Assembly (NCBI RefSeq): GCF_032854445.1
Contig: NC_088307.1
Coordinates: 20,722,017-20,770,000 of the forward strand
Reading direction: 5' to 3'
DNA length: 47,984 nt
Source: Liolophura sinensis
Taxonomy: Eukaryota; Mollusca; Polyplacophora; Chitonida; Chitonidae
Shown: positions 1 to 11,800 of the stretch, one piece after another
Layout of the letters: each line of letters begins with the position of its first letter
Position numbering within the stretch: the stretch's first letter is position 1
Program-made: the position numbers and the translations under genes
The notes under the pieces: generated by a model
Database searches by the model: none
The model's input: only the letters and a program-made list of their open reading frames with translations
What the model was told of the DNA's origin: nothing

Positions 1-120
1 CAGGTAGAGCCTAAATGAAACCAGGTATAACCCAAAGGAAACATTAGTAACACAGAGCCCCAAAGAAATCCCAGTGAGGCAGAGCCCAAAGCAAACCAGA
101 CAGAGCAATAGAGGAAACCA
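1..120. repeat. Degenerate short tandem repeat at the window edge
   Basis: Units related to AGAGCCCAAAGGAAACC recur about four to five times (AGAGCCTAAATGAAACC, TAACCCAAAGGAAAC, AGAGCCCCAAAGAAATCC, AGAGCCCAAAGCAAACC, and a final AGAGCAATAGAGGAAACC), spaced roughly 20-30 bp apart. It probably continues beyond position 1. Confidence 0.5.
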
Positions 121-223
121 CCACACCTTATAAAACATTCTGATGTAAAAGAGCTGTTCAAAAAAACTCAATGTCATCTTGCACCCATCCCAATGATAAG
201 TGGCTGGCCTACATGCATGTATG

Positions 224-415
224 GTCGCTGTGAGTTCAAGACCAGCTCATGCTGTCTTCCCCTCCGGCCATACGTGGGAATGTCTGCCCGTAACCTGCGG
301 GTGGTTGTGGGTTTCCGCCGGGATATGCCCGGTTTTCTCCCGCCATAATGCTGGCCGCCGTCGTATAAGTCAAATATTCTTGAGTACGGCGTAAAACACC
401 AATCAAATAAATAAA
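224..415 (+). mobile_element. 5'-truncated tRNA-derived Meta-type SINE with 14-bp TSD
   Basis: This non-autonomous retroposon reads GTCGCTGTGAGTTCAAG (box B region) through the body to TTGAGTACGGCGTAAAACAC and an (AAAT)n tail. The duplication TACATGCATGTATG occurs at 210-223 and again at 416-429, bracketing the element exactly. The tRNA A-box part is missing, so the insertion began within the head. SINEs of this kind depend on a partner LINE for reverse transcription (family knowledge). Confidence 0.9.
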
Positions 416-1587
416 TACATGCATGTATGTTAAAAGAAACAATGTCCAGCATGACTTTTGAGAGCCATTAGAAAGTGTTCAAAAGACTAAAAAAATTGTT
501 TTTTCTACACAATACTAGTATTATGTTCATGGCAATTTCCCAGTCACAGTCTGAAATTAGTGTCAAAAAAGCCAAAATATCCATTTGAAAAGAAACAATG
601 CTATTCTCATTATTGGAGGCTGTTTGTGTAAAGTACTGAAATACTGAAACCATTTAACATATCAGTAATGACTTTCTTCTTTCAAAATTCAAAATCCCTC
701 TCCCATTCCCACCCCAAAATATTTGTCAGTGCTTCATAAACGTTATCTATCAGCATGTTCCCCTGCCTTCACCCCAGTGCCCCCACCCCCATGACCTTGT
801 CAACATGGGTTTCCTCAATCTCATGTCATCTTCTCTCATTTTACCCACTGATTCTTCCTTCCAATATCATGTTAGCTTCTACACAACCAAAAGCACATAT
901 CTGTTAGGGTTTAACATTACACAGACAGAGTTATCTCATAGTTCTGTCAGTTGTCACTAGGGGGCTGTACATCATCCACAATCTAAAAAACATATCTGGA
1001 ATGAGAGGTCAGAGATCACTGGCAGAGCTACAGAGGAAGTCAATTATAAATACCACAGTCTATCCAAAAAATTACTCCGCAACTTTTTCAAACTGCAACA
1101 AGAAGGGAGTCACACTTAAAACGAAGCAAAAATAACACAAAAGTTTAAGGTTCAACCACTTACAAATTTTCACTTCACACTAGCATCATTATAAAATGCC
1201 AAATATGCATTTAGTGCTTATTATTATTGAAAAATTTGTAAATGTGACTTAAAAACCACAATCATTCATTCACACTTAGCGATTCATAGTCAGAACAAAC
1301 TCAACAATTAAGACTGACGTCTTCATGAGTCCAAAAGCATCCAAATACGAATTACAATAAAATTAAGAATTTTATTTCCAATGGACACCTTACCTTACTT
1401 AACAAAATACACACAACATCAGTTTAAAACCGTGATCTGTACATTAAAATAAAAATAATAATAAAAAACAATAATAATAATTGATTTACCAGTTAACAGT
1501 GAGAAGTTTTATTTGTATATTTTATTATGAAAGAAGGTTGCATCTGGTCATTAGAAAAGCTATGTAATTATCTTATTTTATGTGTAC

Positions 1588-1730
1588 ACCCGCTCCACCC
1601 CCCCACAAAAAAACCACCACCCCCCCAACACCCCCCCAACCCCCCACACCCCACACCCACCCACCCACCACATCCTCCACCCAACACATCCCCCACCCAC
1701 CCACCCCACCCCCCCACCCCCTGTCCTCCC
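1588..1730. repeat. C-rich (CCCA)n-like low-complexity tract
   Basis: About 140 bp of C runs broken by A. Translations of this stretch (Pro/His/Thr-rich on plus, Gly/Trp-rich on minus) are artefacts of composition. Confidence 0.95.
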
Positions 1731-3612
1731 AGCACAAAAAGAGAAGAAAGTTGTCTCGCTAACAGCACGCTTACAAATCCTTTTTATATCATGGGATTAT
1801 AAGGCCGATATAAATATATTAAATATCAGACATTACACAGTGATATGTTGCACAGAGTTTGTGCACCTATGTCATTAATTGGTTTCTTCCCAATACAGTT
1901 TGAGACCTGTAACAACTTTAACTAATGTGTCAAAGGAGAAGAAAGGAGAAAAACAAGATAACCAATAGAATAATCCCAACTTTTCCCAACAGTAGCAAAA
2001 GAATCTTTGCATTAATAACAGCTGACATTTCTTCTACCACCTGAGCCCCATTAGAAAAACGATTTTGAGGCATGTAATGCATTGTCAAAGATGCTCTAAA
2101 AGGCTTTGTTACTCCTAAAATCAGCTGCAAATTTGGATAAACTCTTTTGCAAAGATTAAAATACATTGAATTTCATGTATTCTTACATGATTTACAGAAT
2201 AATTACAATACAAATAAATAATGGGTCCAACTTCCTAATAATTTGAACAATAGAAATACCACAGTTCATCAGAAGATTTCTGCTGTCCTAGAATGTCATC
2301 TGGTTCACATCAGGCTATAAAACATCACTATCTTGAATGCAAATCTCTTACATATGCAGCATGTGTTTGATTTTGTTTAATAGTCAGCTCTCAAAGTTTT
2401 AGTACCATTTCAACAGTGAGGGTGAAAGACATATTTGTTGTGTAGAATTACATCACCAAATTGAATATATGAACAGTTGCAATCAAAGTCTCGTACATAT
2501 ATTTCAATTATCGGCAATTTATAAACTTTGCATGGTGGGGCCTATACACAATTAACATACTGATTTCATTCATTTACCTAAAACATTCCTTGGGTCTTTC
2601 AACATCACTGAAAACTTGTGACTGCTTGTCTATGCACGAATCTGTCTTAATTTCATACTTTATTTACATTCTTAATTCTTTGGTGGTTTATGTTGATCGT
2701 TAATTATTTTGGGGCTTGACCTTGTGATTATTGACCCAGAATATCCATTTTGGTTCACGGCTAGTATACGAATGTTTGGTTTGATACCTAGATTCATTCC
2801 AGATAAACACGCTAATCCTCACCAAGTGCATGCATCCACATTTAACCGTAAACCAGTGACACGAAGTTAACTGTTCCTACCAAAATTAGCCACAATGGGA
2901 TTTGAACCCACTGCCTCATTGTTGAATTAAATGATTATGTTTTTCACAGAGGGCCTGTTTCACAGTTATGCTCAAGATCATGGCACTTACGATGAAGATA
3001 ATTTTCATATTAAACAATAAATTTAGATGGAATTTATTTAAGTAACTAAAAATGTTGACATAATTAACTTGTTGAGAACAAATTATTTCTTTGCAGTCTG
3101 AAGTCTTTTTCAGCATAAAATTTAAAAAGTGTGTAGAAAGGTGAATACATAGTCGTCATCTCAACGGGTAAAGAAAAATATTGGGAACTTTAAGCCAGAA
3201 AAACATCACTGGTTGTCTTAATCACTGAAGCCTTACATAAAACATTTAATCATCTGAGACATTTCAAGTGCATCCGCTGTTATCAAACAACAATATTGCC
3301 AAGTATTTTTTTCATTGACTACCCTTTTAGTTTTTTTCTCATATGACGCTAGTATATTTCACAATGTTTGTGATCAGTCCTACTTAATAGCAGAAGAAAC
3401 TGGAGAGATCACAACATCAAAACCAATTCTCTTACAAATTATAGTCTACAAATTTCTGGCATAGTTTCTCTCTCCATAACTGCTCAAATTAAAATTGTTG
3501 CACCACACTACCTTGCAAATTTATCATCACACTGACTAATTAATAACCAAAGATTTAAGTGATATGTGTGGGGTTCTTCTGTAATCTTAAAGCTTTATGA
3601 TATTTTTAAACA

Positions 3613-3757
3613 CGGCCGTAAATGAGAAGGTCTGTCAGCAACCTGCAGATGGTCACGGGTTTCCCCCGGGCTCTGCCCGGTTTCCTCGCACAATAATGCT
3701 GGCCACCATCGTATAAGTGAAATACCAATCAAATAAATAAATAAATAAATAAATAAA
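3613..3757 (+). mobile_element. 5'-truncated Meta-type SINE with 12-bp TSD and internal deletion
   Basis: The body reads GGTCTGTCAGCAACCTGC, then GGGCTCTGCCCGGTTTCC, then ATCGTATAAGTGAAATACCA and a (AAAT)n tail. About 22 bp of the usual 3' module (ATTCTTGAGTACGGCG and neighbours) are deleted. TATTTTTAAACA is duplicated at 3601-3612 and 3758-3769. Confidence 0.85.
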
Positions 3758-3929
3758 TATTTTTAAACAAGGACGTTTTGAAGATACTTCCTTTTCTCCA
3801 ATGTGGACTGACTTCTGCAACACTTACTCTTTTTTCCGATAGGGTTCAAAAACTTCATAACACCCTTTTCATTTTGATGGAGTTTTTTTTATGTTCATAA
3901 GCTTTGAAGTACAGTTCCATGTACAGTAA

Positions 3930-4125
3930 TTCTCCAACTTTTTCACATGACTGCAAGGTGTTTACTCAGGCATTGTTCTGTGTAGACTGATAAAATTACA
4001 CTTTGTGAAGATCTGAAAGTGACCAATCCATTCAATGTAGTCTAGGCTTCAAAATTAACTTGAAAAAAATGTGCAAAGAATGTACTGAAAGTTGCTCTTT
4101 CAAAGGAGAAAGGTTGAGGAATTAT
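3930..4125 (+). repeat. Dispersed repeat family A, copy 1
   Basis: CTGCAAGGTGTTTACTC, TTCTGTGTAGACTGATAAAA, CTGAAAGTGACCAATCCA and ACTGAAAGTTGCTCTTTC occur in the same order and spacing as at 17850-18045 and 38925-39150. I do not recognise the family. No coding capacity or tRNA boxes were seen. Confidence 0.65.
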
Positions 4126-5178
4126 GGTGAAAGTGGTGATCTTGGTTCACACTTCCTCAGGGAAAAGGTTGTACTTTTACAGGCACTGCCGTACATCACA
4201 TCTTTACAAATGATTTTAAAGAATTAAAAAAAAAAGATTTAAAGATTTTAATGATATTCAAAGCTTTCGGAGGGATTTATATATAATGTAATAATGAGTT
4301 TCAAAGCTATGAAAATATTTTCCAATCTTTAAAGATACGGAATAAATATAATAACTGCACCTATTCATATAGGTATATGAATGAATTGGAAAATAACATA
4401 TTAATGTAAGGCAGGGACTGGGAGATATGTACTGTGCACGTAGCATAACCTTACAATGCAATTAATCAGAAAAAAAGAACCCAAAAACAAAAAACAATGA
4501 AATCAATGTGATATTTCAGAGTGATATTTATCCTCTTAAAACATTTTCCCTGGGAGTTTCTGGCCAGCTTGCTAAGCTTTCCAAGTCTAAGATTAGTGCC
4601 CTCATTCTTAAGTTCTGCCTTCTAAAGGAGTCCATCACATGCAAGTCAAGACAACATCACAGAGCTGTCAACTTACTATCAACAGGATACATGCACCAAA
4701 GGACCTTGTGACCGCTTGTCATTTGGGGGTGATTTTTCACACTCTGGACAAATTACTGTCTGTTTCAAGTACAGATTGATCCCACATGACTGGACCTTCT
4801 ACAGCTATTCTGAAATAGAATACAGCTTGCAAAGAACCAGCCCCAAAGAAACACATTTCTCTTTCTGGCACAGAAGTAAATGTGATATTCTTTAGTAAAA
4901 GCCTATAACTGCTCCATTAGTTTTCATGTATAAATGTGACAAGATGTTTTTTTCACACTAGTATCCTTTTTTTTTTGCCTTTCATGTCAACAAGATACAT
5001 AATGAGGCTTATTGAGGGACATCAATAATATTCAGGATAATGAACTTGCTCAGTTTACTAAATTAAAAAACTCATTGCATGGAGCTTTGGTAAAAACTGG
5101 CTATTCTACTTATTTTAACAGTCTGTATATACTGTTATACTTTTTTCTGTAAACTTTTACACAAACTATTCACTTATT

Positions 5179-5292
5179 TATTTATTCATTTATTTATTTG
5201 ATTGGTGTTTTACGCCACACTCAAGAATATTTCACTTATACGACGGCGGCCAGCATTATGGTGGGTGGAAACCGGGCAGAGCCCCGGGGGAA
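5179..5292 (-). mobile_element. Short 5'-truncated Meta-type SINE with 12-bp TSD
   Basis: Only the 3' half is present, read on the plus strand as GATTGGTGTTTTACGCC through CCAGCATTATGGTGGG to GGGCAGAGCCCCGGGGG. TATTCACTTATT is repeated at 5167-5178 and 5293-5304, so this is an original short insertion and not a later deletion. Confidence 0.87.
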
Positions 5293-5706
5293 TATTCACT
5301 TATTCATCAGTGTATAATTATTTAAATAAATTTCCCTCATTTCCAGACCACCATTATTACTCAAACCAACATTGATGTTTTGGTTATTTTCAAAACTTCC
5401 ACATCAGTAGGATAAGTTAAACCAATTAATGTAAACTGAAATTCCTGAAAATGCTTCCAATAACTTACTCTGCACAATCCAAATTTGTTCATCATTCAAT
5501 CATGCACCCAGGGCTAACACCACACATGTTTAAAGGCAATTAATTCTGTTGAATTAATTCATATCAAAAGTGTACTACTAAAGTAATGACACAGTGTTAA
5601 TTAGTTACAATTTAAGAAAACAATCCACATTATCTTGACCACTCTCATTTAACTTTTCTGAACATAAATAAATGTTCTGGTCATGAAATAACATGAATGA
5701 CTTAAG

Positions 5707-7880
5707 CATGGCCTCAATGAGGACCTGATGTTTATACTTGGTATAGTCAACCCATCTGTCTTTACAAGATGTAAAACAAAGAATGCCATTAACGTGGCCT
5801 CAATGAGGACCTGATGTTTATCCTTGGTATAGTCAACCCTTCTGTCCTTACAAGATGTAAAACAAAGAATGCCATTAACGTGGCCTCAATGAGGACCTGA
5901 TGTTTATCCTTGGTATAGTCAACCCTTCTGTCCTTACAAGATGTAAAACAAAGAATGACATTAGCATGGCCTCAATGAGGACCTGATGTTTATACTTGGT
6001 ATAGTCAACCCATCTGTCTTCACAAGATGTAAAACAAGGAATGACATTAACATGGCCTCAATGAGGACCTGATGTTTATACTTGGTACAGTCAACCCATT
6101 TGTCTTCACAAGATGTAAAACAAGGAATGACATTAACATGGCCTCAATGAGGACCTGATGTTTATACTTGGTACAGTCAACCCATTTGTCTTCATAAGAT
6201 GTAAAACAAGGAATGACATTAACATGGCCTCAATGAGGACCTGATGTTTATACTTGGTACAGTCAACCCATTTGTCTTCACAAGATGTAAAACAAGGAAT
6301 GACATTAACATGGCCTCAATGAGGACCTGATGTTTATACTTGGTACAGTCAACCCATTTGTCTTCACAAGATGTAAAACAAGGAATGACATTAACATGGC
6401 CTCAATGAGGACCTGATGTTTATACTTGGTATAGTCAACCCTTCTGTCTTTACAAGATGAGGACCTGATGTTTATCCTTGGTATAGTCAACCCTTCTGTC
6501 CTTACAAGATGTAAAACAAAGAATGCCATTAACGTGGCCTCAATGAGGACCACGTGTTTATACTTGGTATAGTCAACCCTTCTGTCTTTACAAGATGTAA
6601 AACAAGGAATGACATTAACATGGCCTCAATGAGGACCTGATGTTTATACTTGGTATAGTCAACCCTTCTGTCTTTACAAGATGTAAAACAAAGAATGCCA
6701 TTAACATGGCCTCAATGAGGACCTGATGTTTATACTTGGTATAGTCAACCCATTTGTCTTCACAAGATGTAAAACAAGGAATGACATTAACATGGCCTCA
6801 ATGAGGACCTGATGTTTATACTTGGTATAGTCAACCCTTCTGTCTTTACAAGATGTAAAACAAAGAATGCCATTAACATGGCCTCAATGAGGACCTGATG
6901 TTTATACTTGGTACAGTCAACCCATTTGTCTTCACAAGATGTAAAACAAGGAATGACATTAACATGGCCTCAATGAGGACCTGATGTTTATACTTGGTAT
7001 AGTCAACCCTTCTGTCTTTACAAGATGTAAAACAAAGAATGCCATTAACATGGCCTCAATGAGGACCTGATGTTTATACTTGGTACAGTCAACCCATTTG
7101 TCTTCACAAGATGTAAAACAAGGAATGACATTAACATGGCCTCAATGAGGACCTGATGTTTATACTTGGTACAGTCAACCCATCTGTCTTTACAAGATGT
7201 AAAACAAAGAATGCCATTAACATGGCCTCAAAAAGGACCTGATGTTTATACTTGGTACAGTCAACCCATTTGTCTTCACAAGATGTAAAACAAGGAATGA
7301 CATTAACATGGCCTCAATGAGGACCTGATGTTTATACTTGGTATAGTCAACCCATTTGTCTTCACAAGATGTAAAACAAGGAATGACATTAACATGGCCT
7401 CAATGAGGACCTGATGTTTATACTTGGTATAGTCAACCCTTCTGTCTTCACACAACATAAAACAAGGAATGACATTAGCATGGCCTCAATGAGAACCTGA
7501 TGTTTATCCTTGGTATAGTCAACCCTTCTGTCCTTACCAGATGTAAACCAAGGAATGCTATTAACATAGCCTCAATGAGGACCTGATGTTTATACTTGGT
7601 ACAGTCAACCCTTCTGTCTTCACACAACATAAAACAAGGAATGACATTAGCATGGCCTCAATGAGGACCTGATGTTTATCCTTGGTATAGTCAACCCTTC
7701 TGTCCTTACCAAATGTAAAACAAGGAATGCTATTAACATGGCCTCAATGAGGACCTGATGTTTATACTTGGTACAGTCAACCCATCTGTTTTTACAAGAT
7801 GTAAAACAAGGAATGACATTAACATGGCCTCAATGAGGACCTGATGTTTATCCTTGGTGCAGTCGCCTTTTCTGTCTTCC
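5707..7880. repeat. Minisatellite of 86-bp units with higher-order structure
   Basis: Unit starts (CATGGCCTCAATGAGGACCT) fall exactly 86 bp apart: 5707, 5793, 5879, 5965, 6051, 6137, 6223, 6309 and 6395. A 52-bp partial unit near 6481-6532 follows. Then come 6533, 6619 and so on to 7823, where the last unit decays. This gives about 24 full units. From 6619 to about 7220 two unit types alternate (CCCTTCTGTCTTTAC with AAAGAATGCC, versus CCCATTTGTCTTCAC with AAGGAATGAC). From 7393 to 7736 a second pair (CACACAACATAAAAC type and CCTTACCA type) occurs twice. 86 is not a multiple of 3, so open frames here are incidental. Confidence 0.97.
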
Positions 7881-8100
7881 CAGAGCAGACATAGTCCCTT
7901 GAGAACAAGCAATACAATATGGCCAGAGTTAAAAACACAATGAGACACATAAACAGAAACATGCTGCACATTGTTGAACAACTTGTGCGGATATATTATG
8001 AAAATATTTGGATGGCTGTAAGACTTTACTACAAATAAACTCAAAAGTCTAGGACTAGTGAAACAGGAGAAGGCATTCAGCACCCTTCCTCCCCCTACTT

Positions 8101-8128
8101 CCCCCCCCCCCCCCCCCCCCCCCCCCCC
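8101..8128. repeat. 28-bp C homopolymer
   Basis: Uninterrupted C run. The length in an assembly is uncertain. Confidence 0.95.
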
Positions 8129-8533
8129 AAATATTTTGCTTGTCTGCTAACCTTGCTGTATGGACACTCTAGTTTTGTGAGCTTAGATTGTTTCATCCAT
8201 TTAAAATGTCCATGAACTTCAAAAATATCTAACGCATTAAAGTGAAAGAAAACAATATTGCTAATTTACGCTGGATGCAAATAATGTAACAAACAACAAG
8301 CTTCTCTGCTGAGTTACTTTTGATTGGTCTTGAAGAAATCCTTGCGAGGTTTAACAAGTTAACTGTATACTCAAAACATGGACAAAAACAAAGTTACAAC
8401 AAGGCCTTAAAAGATGTGGATGTTACCAAATATAGCGTTAAAAAGTTATTGACATCATTGATGCCTGAAGTACACAGCCCACAAATATAAAGCTAACATT
8501 AGAACTTATTTAGGAAGCATTTACCTGTATTTA

Positions 8534-8674
8534 ATTTTACTTATCTATCTATTTATTTATTTGATTGGTGTTTTACGCCGTACTCAAGAATATTTCACTT
8601 ATACGACAGCGGCCAGCATTATGGTGGGTGGAAACTGGGCTGGGGAAACCCACGACCATCTGCAGGTTGCTGAC
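8534..8674 (-). mobile_element. 5'-truncated Meta-type SINE
   Basis: The 3' module, body and a stop at GCAGGTTGCTGA match the other copies. Flanking CCTGTATTTA (8524-8533) and CCTGCATTTA (8675-8684) form an imperfect candidate target-site duplication (9 of 10). Confidence 0.82.
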
Positions 8675-9010
8675 CCTGCATTTATTTCTATGAAACTTAA
8701 ATGTTTTTGTAGATATACATAAATATATTATTTTTGCACCAGGACAAAGGCATTTCACGGCTTTCCATTTTACGTGCCATCAAAGTGCCACATCCTGATT
8801 GCCACACCAAAAAAAAACACGAAAAAAAAGTTGTGTTCATAAGCTACCAAAAGAGAGACAAAACCCTAAAAAAACCTACCATATTTTGTTGACTGTCTCT
8901 GATTATGTGACGATACTGATGTTTGTAAAATCAGAAGTGACGTACACAAAATCCCTTCCAGCATCGCTGGCTCCAGTAAAATTGTCGTGAAGAGAAAATA
9001 GGCTACTCAC

Positions 9011-9182
9011 CCAAAGATGGGATCAACTGCAATTCCCTGCGGCGCGTCAAGTCCAGCGCGTCCCACAATGCGTCTGCCGCTACCGTCGTAGTTCGCCATC
9101 TCTATCACTTGCCGCTTGGCGTCTGTCCAATATAGATGTTTGGAGATCCAATCCACCGACAGTCCATTGCACTGCGATATGT
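9011..9182 (-). CDS. Internal exon of an LDLR/LRP-family gene: YWTD (LDL-receptor class B) repeat
   Basis: This 172-nt internal exon encodes about 57 residues starting ISQCNGLSVDWISKHLYWTD and ending in GIAVDPIFG. Seen directly: the YWTD motif preceded by the GLSVDW strand, then IEMANYDGSGRR and the GL-(D)-x-P-x-GIAVDP turn that closes a blade, the diagnostic layout of an LDL-receptor class B repeat. The acceptor reads TTTTTACAG before 9182 and the donor reads GTGAGT after 9011 on the minus strand. Beyond the donor the frame hits TGA at once, as expected for intron. The exon starts with 2 nt completing a codon and ends with 2 nt of a Gly codon. In this family six such blades form an extracellular beta-propeller, usually flanked by EGF modules, that acts in ligand binding or release. 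Which member (LRP1/2, LRP4, LRP5/6, VLDLR-like or an EGF-precursor-like protein) cannot be decided from two blades. The pairing with the exon at 47491-47623 is inferred from phase and repeat spacing. Confidence 0.9.
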
Positions 9183-9863
9183 CTGTAAAAATATCAAGAT
9201 ACATAAATAGCTGACACAATTATGGCATGTAAATCTTGATCAATTGATGGAAAAATTTGTTCCCATAAGCTGGTGATGAAAACATGTTCATGAATGGTAA
9301 AGTATTTGTGCGTATGTTAACAATTCATGCCGATATTGAATAATAACTAACAATAATAACAATAAATGATACAGTATACTTTTTTGACTTAGCAACTTCC
9401 TAAAAATTATTAAAAGAATGGTTTACAATTAAATTCTTGATTCATTCGTTATTTATTATTAGTAGTAGTATTAGGTTTTATTACAGACTCAGGTCCATAG
9501 AATACAAATATGCTAAGATAAATACTGACATTACATATATAATGACAGCTTACAGTCAGACCATGTATAAATACAGAGTATGGCTCCACTTTGCACATAT
9601 TACTGAATGAACACAGACGTCTAACGTCCATAGAGTACTCACATACATCCATCACAAATAAGTCAAAAGAATCTTCAGTAAACCCCCTGTACAGATGTAA
9701 AAATCCATCTATTTTTCCATTGAAGGCATGCTTTTATCAAGGGATACAGCATGATTTCCATGTATCAAAACTTGTGATTATGCAAAATAAATGGTCTATC
9801 AAAGGACAAAAGTCTGTACACACATCATCATAAACAATGAGCCTAACAAGGAATTGGATTAGG

Positions 9864-10108
9864 GGTTTCCGTGGCCAAGAGATTAGCATGCTCGCGCAGC
9901 AACACCAGTCAGAACCCTCTCATCCATGCGATCGCTGTAAGTTTCACTTCAGTTTGTACTGGGTTCATCTCCTGTCGTATGTGGGAAGATCTGCCAGCAC
10001 CTCGCAAGCACCATGGGTTTCCCCAGGGCTCATATGTCCAACTTCCTCACTATGTCAGTGAATTAAATATTCTTGAATATGGCATAAAACACTAATCATT
10101 TAAATAAC
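9864..10108 (+). mobile_element. Old, near full-length Meta-type SINE
   Basis: This copy starts at a tRNA-like head (GTTTCCGTGGCCAAGAGATT, A-box region), has a decayed B-box (CGATCGCTGTAAGTTTCACT), a body with ATGTGGGAAGATCTGCCAGC and CATGGGTTTCCCCAGGGC, and ends in ATATTCTTGAATATGGCA then TAAAACACTAATC. Many substitutions make it the oldest-looking long copy. It lies just inside the giant intron near the 9-kb exon and is antisense to the host gene. Confidence 0.75.
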
Positions 10109-10495
10109 TGAATCAAAATAATACTAAAACCATGGACAGATTGTGCACATATTCTCTCCAAATTTTCAAAATGATAATTACACATAAAACCAATTCTTTA
10201 AATATCAATGGTCCATAAGCTTATGTTTGTAAAATACAAAACTGTTAAAGACAAATGGTTTAAGAGATGAAGGAATTGTGAGAAATTTGTCTTCAGATTA
10301 AACCCAAGACAAAAGGACTGCGCCACACAAGGCGCCGATTGCAAGGTGCTATTATGAATTCGAGCTAGTGGAATTTCTGATTCTCTGAGATTGCCAAAAA
10401 ATCCCCTGGGGAGAGGGCCTCAGAAGATCTGACAGGTTATAGGCATATCAAGACTGGTTGCCATCTGTTGTGGAATAGGTGAGAAGCAGAGTGGG

Positions 10496-10543
10496 AGTTG
10501 TGTGTGTGTGTGGGGGGGGGGGGGGGGGGGGATGGGGGGGGGG
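10496..10543. repeat. (TG)n followed by G runs
   Basis: A TG dinucleotide tract runs into about 20 G, then AT, then about 10 more G. Confidence 0.95.
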
Positions 10544-10989
10544 AGTGAAAAAAAACAAGAAAAAAATGTGTACGTCAAGTCCCATTCTTATCGCTAAACT
10601 GTACTGGTGAAAACATCACTTGGCAGTTTTACAAGTTCCAGCTTTGAAAGGGGTGCAACTCCAAAACACAGGGCTTCCTCACCGTCTTTTCTTTCTTGTT
10701 TACTTCCGGCGACAGATGGTGTGTACGGTGGGAATGCTTCTGTTGCCATATTTATGCCAATGTACATGTGTACTGTATGCCTGGCACGAGGACTTAAGAA
10801 GGACAAAAACTTGATACTTTTCCAGCAATATGTGACGTGCACATTTTGCCTATATTAAATGAACCAATATGGGAAACCAATCACAAAGCTACAGACATAC
10901 CTCTAACGGCCCCAATATTTTTTCCACTAGCGTAATATAATGAGAATAATTTTCCATATGTTCACATTCACACTCTTCACAGATATAAT

Positions 10990-10991
<2 letters not shown>

Positions 10992-11044
<53 letters not shown>
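10992..11044. repeat. (AT)n microsatellite
   Basis: About 26 AT dinucleotides, self-complementary. Confidence 0.96.
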
Positions 11045-11049
<5 letters not shown>

Positions 11050-11469
11050 CACACACACTCACATATATGTGGGAATTCCCACAAGACTGATCTAAAATCT
11101 GGTAATTTTCCCACGCAGTAAATGTTAACCACAATTCTCCATTACCTTCCTTTGTTTTTAACAGACATATAAAAAAAATGTCTTCATCTCTCCACAACAA
11201 ACTTAAATTTAAAGCCTTTCAACTGGCAAATGATTTACTGTATTTATTTTGGAAGCAGATGTTTTTGGAATGCAAGAATATTTGAGTAGTCCAGATTTAT
11301 GTGGACACTGATGTCCAAGCCAATGTTTTTCCCATGTGCGCATGCACAACGACAATAACAACTGTGCTCACTACTTTTTCAGTAATATATGGCACTACCT
11401 GGTTTCCTGGTAATAATATAGATTACCGTATTTAACCTAAAGTTGACGTATTTCCAGAGAAACATTTTT

Positions 11470-11625
11470 CTTCGTTCTGATTGATTCATCCACCTTGTAA
11501 TGCCAAATTTTGTGATTTTTTTTTTTTGGTTTTTTTTTTTTGTGATATTTGATTAATTTCTTATCAGAAAAGCTTAAGTATTGGCATCAAAGGTGTCATT
11601 TTTAGGCCTTAATGTGCTTCTGACA
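11470..11625 (+). repeat. Dispersed repeat family C, copy 1
   Basis: TTCTGATTGATTCATCCACC, ATTAATTTCTTATCAG and GGCATCAAAGGTGTCATTTT, then AGGCC and CTTCTGACAG, occur in the same order as in the reverse-oriented block at 39440-39540. Two long T runs interrupt it. Confidence 0.42.
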
Positions 11626-11714
11626 GCGCATTTGTACATACTAAACTTTTGGTGAGACAGAGTAATTGTTACAATTTTTCTGGCTTTTTAAACATATCCT
11701 GAGAAGTATAGCAT

Positions 11715-11800
11715 GTAATATTCAAAGAGGCAGATTAGTTAGAACATGCACCTACCATGCCAAAGATCTGAGTTCAATCCCCAGTCTGGTCATGTGTGAT
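11715..11800 (+). repeat. tRNA-like head, probable SINE relic
   Basis: AGGCAGATTAGTTAGAACAT (A-box like) lies about 35 bp before CTGAGTTCAATCCCCAG (close to the B-box GGTTCGAATCC). No tRNA cloverleaf closure was seen, so it is called a SINE-type relic and not a tRNA gene. Confidence 0.4.

Larger units (their letters stand above)
1..9010 (-). other. Downstream intron of the LDLR/LRP-family gene (partial, runs off the window)
   Basis: The intron begins with the GTGAGT donor at 9010-9005. No exon resembling the next YWTD blade is visible down to position 1, so this intron is at least 9.0 kb. It holds a degenerate array (1-120), Meta-type SINE copies (224-415, 3613-3757, 5179-5292, 8534-8674), a C-rich tract (1588-1730), one dispersed repeat copy (3930-4125), the 86-bp array (5707-7880) and a 28-bp C run (8101-8128). 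About 430-1587, 1731-3600, 4130-5166, 5305-5706, 7881-8100, 8129-8523 and 8685-9000 hold AT-rich sequence with nothing I can name. An exon too short or diverged for me to notice remains possible. Confidence 0.7.

Noticed and set aside
1527-1878. Proline- and histidine-rich or glycine-rich open frames
   Set aside because: They translate the C-rich low-complexity tract.
2875-2915. GGGATTTGAACCCACTGCC as a tRNA gene or tRNA-like head on the minus strand
   Set aside because: Only a B-box-like string is present. No A-box or cloverleaf was found at the needed distance.
6305-6553. Open frames sharing NIRSSLRPC-like repeats around 6.3 and 7.8 kb
   Set aside because: They arise from the 86-bp array, whose unit is not a multiple of 3.
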